Assembly: GCA_036398175.1 (NCBI GenBank)
Contig: DASWHL010000126.1
Span: 1 to 31,263, forward strand
Origin: JAOTWJ01 sp036398175
GTDB taxonomy: Bacteria; Gemmatimonadota; Gemmatimonadetes; Gemmatimonadales; GWC2-71-9
DNA: 31,263 nucleotides
Reading direction: 5' to 3'
Shown one piece after another: positions 14,593 through 21,822 of this stretch. The stretch's first letter is position 1. Each line of letters starts with the position of its first letter. Made by a program: the position numbers and the translations under genes. Below the pieces are notes generated by a model. It saw only the letters and a program-made list of their open reading frames with translations, made no database searches and was not told the DNA's origin.

Positions 14593-16871
14593 CAGGGGGA
14601 GTCTCCGGGTGTGGGATGGTGGACGCTGTCACGGTCGGCCGACTGCATGTCCACGAGCGCAAGCAGGAAGGACAGCGTGGATTCCGCGCCCTGGTTCTCG
14701 TTGGGCCGATGGGGGTGGAGCCCGTCGCGGCACCCGCCGGTGGACGCGTCGTACAGCGAGTATTGCAGGTGATTCTGTCCGAGGAACCAGCTGAACGCGC
14801 GTCGTGCGTGTTCGGTCCAGCTGCGCTGGCCGGTGACGCGGCGGGCTTCGAGGCAGGCCGAGACCATCACGCACGCCTCGACGGGCTGGTGGTCGAAGGC
14901 CACCACCGGCGCGCCCCGCTCCACGCCGTCGTTGGAGCCGACCGGCGCGAAATAGCCGTCCGGCGAGCGTTGGATCGAGACCAGCCAGTCGAGCGCCCGC
15001 GTGCCCGCCGCCAGCATCCGCGGCTCGTCCATCCGTGCTCCGGACACGAGGAGGGCCTGCGGCAGGCGGCCGTTGCAATAGGTGACGCGGTCCTCGAACC
15101 ATGGCCAGCTCGGGGCGCTCGTCTGCTCGAACAGGGCCAGCAGCCGCTCGGCGAGCGCGCTTCGCGTGGCCTGCACGCCGCGGTCGCCCTGGAACGCGCC
15201 GAGGTACTCGTCAATCCCGAGCAGGGCGTAGGCCCATGCGCGCGGGCTCGAGAAGGCCGGCACGGCCGGGAGCGCCGCGTGGAACAGGTCGGCGGCCAAG
15301 CTCCGCCGCCCGGGATCCCCGAGGCGGCCGACGACGGCGCCCAACGCCCAGAGTGCCCGTCCGTGGCTGTCCTCCGAGCCGGCCACTTCCGTCCAGCACC
15401 GTTCGTACGACATAAAATTCCTGAACAGTCCGGTGCTCCGGTTGAACGCGTGGTTCACGAAGGCCAGATAGCGTGACGCCACGCCGGTGACCGCCGCGCG
15501 CTGGTCCGTGCCGGCGTCCTCGACGAGTGTCATCAGCAGCAACGCCCGCGCGTTGTCGTCGAGACAGTAGCCGTCGTCGTAGCGCGGGATGCTGTAGACG
15601 GCGTGTTGCAGCAGACCGGTATCGTCGGTCATCAGGCGGACGTGGGCGAGATTGAGCTCCGGCAGCCCGGCCGGCCGCTCCGCGAGCGTCCGCGCCCGGA
15701 ACGACGTCCGGAGCCGCGCGGCGTGTTCGACCCGCGCCCGCTCGAAGCTCGCCAGATACCCCCGGGCCACGGCGGGCCACGCCATGTGCCGGCCGTGCGC
15801 GGCGGCCCGGCGGCCGAGCGCAAGCCGCGCCGCGTCGTCGGCCAGCAGGCGGTTCACCGCCTGCGCGATGGCGCCGGCATCCCGCCAGGGCACCAGGATC
15901 CCGCGCCCGTCGGCCAGCAGCTCGCGCGCGTAGACGTACGGGGTGGAGATCACGGCCGTGCCGGACCCCACGGCGTACGCCAGCGTGCCCGACGTCGTCT
16001 GCTCCGGCTGGAGCGACGGCGTGACGTAGACGTCCGCCGCGGCGAGGAAATCGGTGAGCTCGTCGTGGCTCACGAAGCGGTTGTGAAAGATCACGCTGGC
16101 GTCCACGCCCAGCCGCAAGGCCCGGGTTTCCAGCATGACCCGGTACGCCTCGCCCTGCGACTCCCGGATATGTGGATGCGTGGCGCCGAGCACGACGTAC
16201 ACCACGTGCGGGAACCGCGCCAGGATCGCGGGCAGCGCGTCAATGACGTACTCGATCCCCTTGTCCGGCGACAGGAGCCCGAACGTGAGGAGCACCGCCT
16301 TGCCCTCGACCCCAAGCCGATCCTTGCTGGCGCTCGCGGACGGGACGCTCGGAATGCCGTGGGGAATCAGATCAATCTTGCCCGCGGGAACGCCGTACGC
16401 CTCGTGCAGGAGCGTCGCGCCCCGCGCGCTCATCACGACCAGGCGCTCCGAGAGGCGCATGAGGTCGTCCATGACGCGCCGCTGGTGGGGATCGGGGGTC
16501 GCGAGGATGGTGTGCAGCGTCGTCACGACCGGCATGCGGAGGTCGTGCAGCAGGCCGAGCAGATGCGCGCCGGCCTTGCCCCCGAAGATGCCGAACTCGT
16601 GCTGGACGGATACGACGTCCACGGTGTTGACGTTGAGGAAGTCCGCGGCCCGCTGATATGCGGCGACCTCGTTCTCGGCCACCTCGAACCGCACGCGCGG
16701 CGGGTACGCGTAGCGCGCGCCGCCGTCGTTCATGGCCAGCACGAAGCAGTCGAGGGCCGGCTGTTCGGCCACGATCGCGTCGCTCAGGTCCGCCGTGAAC
16801 GTGGCGATCCCGCACTGGCGCGGCAGGTAATTGCCGAGCATCGCGACGCGGCGCACGGCGCCCGCGTTCAC
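14592..16871 (-). CDS. GT4 glycosyltransferase fused to a C-terminal alpha/alpha-barrel-like domain
   Basis: A 759-residue cytoplasmic protein. Residues 1-375 form a GT-B glycosyltransferase of family GT4: the PRQCGIATFTADL acceptor loop at the start, VSVQHEFGIFGGKAG near 95, LLTFGLLSPDKGIEYVIDAL near 200, and the donor-site run SGTLAYAVGSGTAVISTPYVYARELLADGRG near 300-330 are visible in shorter pieces. From about 400 a helical domain begins (MTDDTGLLQHAVYSIPR, DGYCLDDNARALLL), like the six-hairpin barrels of some glycosidases and epimerases; its activity is unknown to me. The start is GTG without a clear ribosome binding site. Coupling to GH130 suggests synthesis and recycling of one glycan or storage oligosaccharide. 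Confidence 0.88.
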   Translation of the reverse strand: MNAGAVRRVAMLGNYLPRQCGIATFTADLSDAIVAEQPALDCFVLAMNDGGARYAYPPRVRFEVAENEVAAYQRAADFLNVNTVDVVSVQHEFGIFGGKAGAHLLGLLHDLRMPVVTTLHTILATPDPHQRRVMDDLMRLSERLVVMSARGATLLHEAYGVPAGKIDLIPHGIPSVPSASASKDRLGVEGKAVLLTFGLLSPDKGIEYVIDALPAILARFPHVVYVVLGATHPHIRESQGEAYRVMLETRALRLGVDASVIFHNRFVSHDELTDFLAAADVYVTPSLQPEQTTSGTLAYAVGSGTAVISTPYVYARELLADGRGILVPWRDAGAIAQAVNRLLADDAARLALGRRAAAHGRHMAWPAVARGYLASFERARVEHAARLRTSFRARTLAERPAGLPELNLAHVRLMTDDTGLLQHAVYSIPRYDDGYCLDDNARALLLMTLVEDAGTDQRAAVTGVASRYLAFVNHAFNRSTGLFRNFMSYERCWTEVAGSEDSHGRALWALGAVVGRLGDPGRRSLAADLFHAALPAVPAFSSPRAWAYALLGIDEYLGAFQGDRGVQATRSALAERLLALFEQTSAPSWPWFEDRVTYCNGRLPQALLVSGARMDEPRMLAAGTRALDWLVSIQRSPDGYFAPVGSNDGVERGAPVVAFDHQPVEACVMVSACLEARRVTGQRSWTEHARRAFSWFLGQNHLQYSLYDASTGGCRDGLHPHRPNENQGAESTLSFLLALVDMQSADRDSVHHPTPGDSP

Positions 16872-17044
16872 GACTGGTGACGCGCCGTCTGCGGCGGGGT
16901 GGAGCGGAGGGGAACTCGCGGAACGTACCGCACTGGTCTCCCGCTGGGGCCGCGACGGACGCGATCACCGAGGTCCTGGGAGGAGAGGAGTGGCACGGAT
17001 TGGAAATCTACTACTGCACCATCATCGGTTCAATATACACCCGC

Positions 17045-17065
17045 CGGGCAGATCGTGGCCGAGGA
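17045..17065. repeat. Palindromic element, copy 2 (21-bp arm fragment)
   Basis: Half of hairpin C (CGGGC) plus the AGATCGTGGCCGAGGA arm match other copies exactly. The match ends at the first base before the stop codon (TCA, minus strand) of the DUF2779 gene. Only a remnant is left. Confidence 0.7.
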
Positions 17066-18538
17066 TCAGAGTTTCTCCCGCAGCCGCTCGAGCAATCGCA
17101 CCATGGCCCACGTATCGCGCTCGCAGTAGGCCAGCAGGTCCTTGCGCACGCGGTCCCGCTCGTGCCGCGGGATCCTGTCCGCCACGAACAGCAGTCGCGC
17201 GATCTCCACGCTCGCCAGCCGCCCGTCCACGATCACGAGATCGTCGTACGTCAGCTCCGGCACCAGCGGGGTCAGGATGTGCTTGAGGCTGAAGCTGCCC
17301 TTGAAGTCCGGGTGATACACGCAGTTTTTCACGACGGGATGGAGATCAACCAGCTTCTCCTCCAGGGCCTCGAGTTCCCTCGCCAGGTGCGGCACGGCCT
17401 TCTGCAACTCCCGGATCCGGGTCTTCTCGAACGCCGTGTACGTCACCACGCGGTCCGCTTCCGCGGTCGCCCGCACCATGGCCTCCGCCAGCGGTGGTCG
17501 CGCGTCTTCGGGTCCCTCGGCCAGGTGCTCGGCGTGGGTATACGTCCCGTCCGCCTGCCGCTCGTGGTAACTGAACTGCGCAGCCGCCTGCTGCCACGGC
17601 GCCATCCCCGGCCACACCGGCACCGCGCGGATGATGGTCTCGAAGTCCAGGAACCCCAGCCGCCCCGCGAAGGACTCGAGTTCCCGGGCCAGGGTGGGCT
17701 CCACCACCAGCCGGTCTTCCGCCATGGCCTTGAGCTGGCGCTTCTGGGTGAAGGTGAGCCTGGCGCTGGCCGGAAGGTCCGCGATCCACTCGATCCCGTC
17801 GTCCAGGTACTTGACCACGGTCTTGGGACCCACGCCGTTCAGGTGGAAGATGTGATCCCGCGACTCGGGCCAGCAGCGCTTCCGGAAGGGACACTCCCAG
17901 GGCTCGAAACAGTGGAGACCGATGGGGACCTCGGGCAGCGGGCCCGCCAGCGCCTCCCGCTGGCCGCCGATGGCCACGGGGATCCGCGGGAGCAGGTCCC
18001 GTACGGGAGCCGTGACGTCCGTCCGGACGAGCAGCTCCCCCTGCCCCGGGTGCCGGTATTCTCTGTCGAGGTGCATCACTTCGGCCTGGCGGATCGGGAC
18101 GCCGCCGGCCTCGGCCACGTGGACTTGGATCGCCACGTCGGGGACGTGCTCCTCCTTGAGCGAGGTGGATGACTTCACCTCGATCAGGCGGTAGCCGCCG
18201 TCCACCCGCTCGAGCACGTCCAGCGACACGAACACGCCGTCGGCCAGGAACGACGCCTCGAAGATGGCCGGGGCGCCCGCCGCCATGGCCTCCGCGGTCT
18301 CGGCCAGGCGGTCCTCGCGCGCCCACGGAGCCGCCGTGACGAGGACACCGCCGGGGAACGCCGCGCGGGCGACCTCGCCCACCTGTCGGCCCTGGTCGAA
18401 GAGGTCCTCGAGCACGCGGTTGGGCTGAAGCTCCTTGGCGTCCGGTTCGTGGACCTTCCACCAGAGGAGCTTGTGGCATTGCCAGCCGGCAATGAACCGG
18501 GACTTGGAGAGGTCCGTCGAGGCTCGGGGGCGCGGCAT
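17066..18538 (-). CDS. DUF2779 protein: Cas4-like nuclease plus DEDD exonuclease domain
   Basis: A 490-residue protein with two nuclease-like parts. Residues 1-225 follow the Cas4/RecB plan: Cys21 near the start, Asp107 in SLDVLE, the EVK motif at 120-122, and Cys210, Cys216 and Cys222, giving four cysteines that could hold a 4Fe-4S cluster. Residues 233-255 (LNGVGPKTVVKYLDDGI) look like a helix-hairpin-helix. From 293 an RNase H-fold exonuclease begins: LGFLDFET (Asp298, Glu300), TYTAFEKTR (Glu371) and YCERDTW (Asp475). The ATG at 18538 was chosen over a frame open to 18796, whose extra residues look non-coding. No cas or other defence genes adjoin it. A DNA-processing or repair role is inference. 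Confidence 0.85.
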   Translation of the reverse strand: MPRPRASTDLSKSRFIAGWQCHKLLWWKVHEPDAKELQPNRVLEDLFDQGRQVGEVARAAFPGGVLVTAAPWAREDRLAETAEAMAAGAPAIFEASFLADGVFVSLDVLERVDGGYRLIEVKSSTSLKEEHVPDVAIQVHVAEAGGVPIRQAEVMHLDREYRHPGQGELLVRTDVTAPVRDLLPRIPVAIGGQREALAGPLPEVPIGLHCFEPWECPFRKRCWPESRDHIFHLNGVGPKTVVKYLDDGIEWIADLPASARLTFTQKRQLKAMAEDRLVVEPTLARELESFAGRLGFLDFETIIRAVPVWPGMAPWQQAAAQFSYHERQADGTYTHAEHLAEGPEDARPPLAEAMVRATAEADRVVTYTAFEKTRIRELQKAVPHLARELEALEEKLVDLHPVVKNCVYHPDFKGSFSLKHILTPLVPELTYDDLVIVDGRLASVEIARLLFVADRIPRHERDRVRKDLLAYCERDTWAMVRLLERLREKL

Positions 18539-18701
18539 CCGCGTATCGTACGGGTCCGCCGGCCGGATGTCACGGTCGAGACAGGCGCCCTGGCAGGCGG
18601 CGCGGCCCGGTGCGAGTATGTAGTCGGGCCGCCTGGCGGGACCCCACGACTCCTCGTCGCACCGGCGCGACCCGCCCACGGCCCCTGTCAGGAGGTTCCC
18701 G

Positions 18702-19301
18702 ATGCGCCCGCCTCTCCATCTGGCCACCGCCGCTCTGTTCGCGTCACTGGCGCCGGTCCCGGCCGGCGCCCAGGGCCGACCAGCCGATGCCGACACCCGC
18801 GAGGTGCTGGCCTACACGCTCACCATGCCGAAGCTGCGGCAGCTGAACCAGGTCCTGGAGGATCTCTACCGTCAACAGGAGGCCGACCCCGCTTATCAGC
18901 GGCTGCTCGCGAAGAAGCGGGAGTTGGCGGCGCTGAACGAAAAGGACGAGCTCACCGACGCCGAGCAGGAGCGCATGGCCCGGCTGGAAGAGGAAATCGC
19001 CGAGGCGGAAGACGCGGAGGACGATGCGGAGAACGTGGATCAGTCCCTGAGCGCCATGGCCGCGCGGATGGCGGCGGACCCGCGCGTGGCCGGCGCCCTG
19101 AAGCGCGCCGGGCTGGAGGCGCGGGAGGCGGTCACGATCCAGCTCGCCCTCTTCCAGGCCGCGCTCACGGCCGGCCTGCTCGAGTCGGGCACGGTCAAGG
19201 AGATCCCGAAAGAGGTCAACGCCGAGAACGTGAAGTTCTTTCAAGCCAACAAGGCGGCGATCGCCGCCCTGAAGGCGCTTGGCGAGCGCGAGGAACCATG
19301 A
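18702..19301 (+). CDS. Exported coiled-coil protein of unknown function
   Basis: A 199-residue protein with a signal peptide (about 1-24, PVPAGAQG cleavage region), so it is periplasmic or surface-bound. Residues 40-115 are highly charged and heptad-like (LRQLNQVLEDLYRQQEAD, RLEEEIAEAEDAEDDAE), predicting a coiled coil, followed by an Ala-rich helical part. I recognise no family. AGGAGG seven bases before the ATG is a strong ribosome binding site. Its stop overlaps the next gene's ATG in ATGA, so the two are coexpressed. It is divergent from the DUF2779 gene. Confidence 0.75.
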   Translation: MRPPLHLATAALFASLAPVPAGAQGRPADADTREVLAYTLTMPKLRQLNQVLEDLYRQQEADPAYQRLLAKKRELAALNEKDELTDAEQERMARLEEEIAEAEDAEDDAENVDQSLSAMAARMAADPRVAGALKRAGLEAREAVTIQLALFQAALTAGLLESGTVKEIPKEVNAENVKFFQANKAAIAALKALGEREEP

Positions 19302-19747
19302 GCCGCGCGCGGTGCGTGGGGCTGCTTGCGTGGGTGGCGGTGGCGGCGGGGCTCGCGGGCTGCGGCCTCAAGGACTACGGCACCAGGACCGGTCCGCTCC
19401 CCTCCTGCCCGGACTGCAACGACGTGACGTGCGTCTTGATGGCGTCCCTGGGGTTCGGCCAGTACGCGAGCACCACCACCTCCCGCGGGCCCTCCTGTTT
19501 TGGGGAGTGGGCTCGGGTTCGGCACGATACCACGGACGTGATCCGGCTGGACCACGCGGTCGCCTACGAGGGGCCGACGGTGCCGGGGAGCGGAGCGCCC
19601 ATGTCTACCGCCACCCGCATTGCCATCACGGGGAAGACCTTCGTCACGGATGGCGCGCGCCAGCGGCAGATCGAGGCCTCGCCGGAGGTGCGGCGCGACG
19701 CCGATACCGTGATGCAGCGGTTGCGCGACATCTACATGCAGCGCTGA
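19298..19747 (+). CDS. Putative lipoprotein of unknown function
   Basis: A 149-residue protein with a lipobox: a hydrophobic segment ending LAGC, with Cys22 as the lipid-modified residue. The mature part contains a cysteine cluster (CPDCNDVTC near 37-45, plus one in SRGPSCFGE), suggesting disulfides or a metal site. It ends in a helical segment (RDADTVMQRLRDIYMQR). I recognise no family. The ATG overlaps the stop of the coiled-coil gene by four bases (ATGA), so the two proteins are likely made together at the same envelope site. Confidence 0.72.
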   Translation: MSRARCVGLLAWVAVAAGLAGCGLKDYGTRTGPLPSCPDCNDVTCVLMASLGFGQYASTTTSRGPSCFGEWARVRHDTTDVIRLDHAVAYEGPTVPGSGAPMSTATRIAITGKTFVTDGARQRQIEASPEVRRDADTVMQRLRDIYMQR

Positions 19748-19790
19748 ACGAATCCCAGATCACCCTTCAGGGTCTCGTTCCTGGACCGAG

Positions 19791-19808
19791 CCCGCTCTTC
19801 AGAGCGGG
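19791..19808. terminator. Hairpin between convergent genes, possible bidirectional terminator
   Basis: CCCGCTCT-tc-AGAGCGGG, an 8-bp perfect stem, lies between the stops of the lipoprotein gene (19747) and the opposing DUF2911 gene (19817). There is no T-run on either side, so termination would be weak or rho-assisted. Confidence 0.4.
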
Positions 19809-19816
19809 ACCGACCC

Positions 19817-20655
19817 CTACGGCTTCCGCGCGATCCGCACCGACACCCGCGTCCGGTCCCACGACATCCGGAGCATCGCGCCGGCGCCGGCCGGCTCGAT
19901 GGCCAGCGTGAACAGCTCGACCGGCGCGGGCAGCGTCTCGACCCGGAGGTCCACGCGCACCAGGTCACGATCCGCGTGGTAGTCCGTGCCCCACTGCCCC
20001 GTCTGGCGGTTCACGATGAGCTGCCACCCGCCGCGCGAGGGGAGGGTCCAGAGCGTGTAGGTGCCGGCCGGCACGTCCGCGCCCCCGACCACGAGATCCA
20101 CCGGCGTGTGGAAGTGGGTGGCGGCGTTGGCGCCGGTGCGCCAGACCACGTCCCAGGGCACCACCCGGCCGAAGATCTCGCGGCCCCGCCTGGACGGGCG
20201 ACCGTAGTGCACCCAGACGTCGGAGCCGTCCACCGCGCCCCGGACGGTATCGCGCGGTGAGAGCGTGCCGAGCGGGCGCGCGGCGAAGTCCGGGGCCGCT
20301 GCCGCGATGTCCACCGACGGCACGCGCTCGGCCACCGCAGCGTGAGTGTGGCGCTGTCGCCCGTGATCTCGATGACCGATCGGGTTTCGGCCGGCCCGCC
20401 GCCGCCGAGATTGCGGGTGATCAGCTCGAGCCGGCGGATCGTGCCGTCGGCGCCGAGGTCGGCCGTGTACCGGGCCTGGACCGGCCGGGGCGTGCGCAGC
20501 ACGTACTCCCCCCGGATCTGACCGGCGGTGCGGGTGACCTGCTCGAGCCCCACGGTGTCGCGACCCACACGGATCACGAACGCGCCGGTTTCCTGGGCGG
20601 CGAGCAGCGAGGGCGCGAGACAGCTGAGGGCGACGACGACGGGAAAGGGGCGCAT
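19817..20655 (-). pseudogene. DUF2911 exported protein, frameshifted
   Basis: Two frames together make one recognisable protein of about 279 residues. The N-terminal part starts at ATG 20655 (CAGGAG before it) with a signal peptide (MRPFPVVVALSCLAPSLLAA) and reads to DSATLTLRW. The C-terminal part, in another frame, runs from AERVPSVDIAAAAPDF to the stop at 19817 and carries DUF2911 marks: GTLSPRDTVRGAV, REIFGRVVPWDVVWRTGAN, THFHTPVDLVVGG and AGTYTLWTLPSRGGWQ. The join lies at about 20331-20341; one missing base explains it. Both halves look conserved, so a sequencing error or a very recent mutation is likely. Function of DUF2911 is unknown. Confidence 0.8.
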
Positions 20656-20689
20656 GACAGTCTCCTGACTGGGACACAATGGAAACGGG

Positions 20690-20739
20690 GTGGATCCCGC
20701 TGAAGCGGGCCCTCGGCCGCTCTCTGTCGCCAAGGCGAC
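20690..20739. repeat. Palindromic element, copy 3 (left half: hairpins A and B)
   Basis: GTGGATCC start, CCCGCTGAAGCGGG hairpin, CCCTCGGCCGC arm, then GTCGCCAAGGCGAC hairpin. It lies in the gap between the divergent DUF2911 and CHRD genes, so it is not confined to gene ends. Confidence 0.88.
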
Positions 20740-20827
20740 TGGAGGCGCGGCATCTTGACACGACCCAGCCCGCGGGTTTGCCTGGAATGGGAAGCAACAT
20801 AGTCGGATTGTCACCACGGAGGTGCGT

Positions 20828-21370
20828 ATGCGACTCCTGACGTCGGCCGTCGGCTCCACGTTGGCCATGCTGCTGCTGGCTTGCAACGCGGGCGATACGG
20901 CCGCACCCACGAGCTTCACCGCGGAGTTCCAGGCGTCCGCCGCGGCCACCAATCCGGGCGCCCACCTGAGCGGCGCCGAGGAGGTCCCCGCCACCGGCAG
21001 TCGCGGGACGGGCCAGGCCACCTTCCACCTCAGCGCCGACGGCGGCTCGGTGCGCTACCGGCTCCAGATCGCCAACATCGAGAACACGATCATGGCACAC
21101 ATTCACCTGGCCGCCGCGGGCACGAACGGGCCCATCGTCGTGTGGCTCCGTCCCACCGCGCCCCCGCCGCCCGCCGCCGTCCCCGGACGGTTCGACGGCG
21201 TCTATGCCACGGGGACGTTCACCGCGAGCAATCTCGTGGGCCCGCTGGCGGGCCAGTCGCTCGACGCCCTGCTCGCGGCCATGCGTGACGGCGACACCTA
21301 CGTGAACGTGCACACGACGCAGTTCCCCGGCGGCGAGATCCGGGGACAGATCCGCGCCAACGCTCCGTAA
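20828..21370 (+). CDS. CHRD-domain lipoprotein
   Basis: A 180-residue exported lipoprotein: hydrophobic signal ending LLLAC with Cys19 as lipid anchor. The mature part is a CHRD domain, first defined in animal chordin and common in bacterial envelope proteins. Visible marks are the start HLSGAEEVPATGSRGTGQATF, the core RYRLQIANIENTIMAHIHL, and the ending DGDTYVNVHTTQFPGGEIRGQI, given here as short pieces. Function in bacteria is unknown; extracellular binding is assumed. The ATG at 20828 was chosen because GGAGG lies five bases upstream; a GTG at 20822 is in frame but too close to it. Confidence 0.88.
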   Translation: MRLLTSAVGSTLAMLLLACNAGDTAAPTSFTAEFQASAAATNPGAHLSGAEEVPATGSRGTGQATFHLSADGGSVRYRLQIANIENTIMAHIHLAAAGTNGPIVVWLRPTAPPPPAAVPGRFDGVYATGTFTASNLVGPLAGQSLDALLAAMRDGDTYVNVHTTQFPGGEIRGQIRANAP

Positions 21371-21414
21371 CGGGCGCCCTAGGGGAATGTGAGTTCCACG
21401 GTTGACACGCGTGG

Positions 21415-21519
21415 GTGGATCCCCCTGAAGGGGGCCCTCGGCCGCTATCTGTCGCCCAGGTGACGCGCGCCCGTCTCACGGGCGGATCAGCGCCGAGGGC
21501 CCGCTTCAGCGGGATCCAC
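21415..21519. repeat. Palindromic element, copy 4 (complete, 105 bp)
   Basis: A complete copy with terminal inverted repeats GTGGATCC and GGATCCAC. Left arm: CCCCCTGAAGGGGG hairpin, then CCCTCGGCCGCTATCT. Middle: a degenerate hairpin B (GTCGCCcAGGtGAC) and hairpin C GCCCGTctcACGGGC. Right arm: GCCGAGGGCCCGCTTCAGCGGG. The left hairpin carries compensating changes on both sides of its stem (C for G, G for C), which suggests that pairing is preserved. The right 33 bp are the 3' end of the cytochrome c gene. Confidence 0.92.
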
Positions 21520-21822
21520 AACAAAACCCCGATTCCTCGTCAGGAACGCCACGAGGTCCCAGTACTCCCCCTCCGCCAGCGATCCCGGCGCCCCGTAGGG
21601 CATCGCCACCCGCAGGTAGTTGAACAGCCGTTGAGCGGTGCCGTAGGACGCGATCACCCGTTCGCTCAGCGCCACCCCGATGGCCCCTTCCACGTCGTGG
21701 CAGTGCCGGCACTCCCGGGCGTACAGCTCGGCGCCCCGCGTCAGTTGCGCCTCGGGCGTGTCCGCGGTCCCGCACGCCACGGCGGCAACCGTGGCGAGCA
21801 GCGGCACGAGCCACGGCTTCAC
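21487..21822 (-). CDS. Cytochrome c, probable electron acceptor of the molybdoenzyme
   Basis: A 111-residue exported class I c-type cytochrome: a hydrophobic signal ending AAVAC (Cys17, possible lipid anchor), heme-binding CRHCH at 38-42 (His42 proximal ligand) and Met74 in VAMPYGAPGSL as the likely distal ligand, then EGEYWDLVAFLTRN. The GTG start overlaps the stop of the sulfite-oxidase-type gene (GTGA), so the two are made together, as in sulfite dehydrogenases with a molybdenum subunit and a heme subunit. The last ten residues (VDPAEAGPRR) and the stop codon are encoded by a palindromic repeat element, so the native C terminus has been replaced or extended. Confidence 0.87.
   Translation of the reverse strand: MKPWLVPLLATVAAVACGTADTPEAQLTRGAELYARECRHCHDVEGAIGVALSERVIASYGTAQRLFNYLRVAMPYGAPGSLAEGEYWDLVAFLTRNRGFVVDPAEAGPRR

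Noticed and set aside
20011..20330. Continuation of the DUF2911 N-terminal frame past the frameshift to 20011
   Set aside because: Beyond the shift the residues become Arg/Ser/Pro-rich and lose similarity, while the other frame carries the DUF2911 core.
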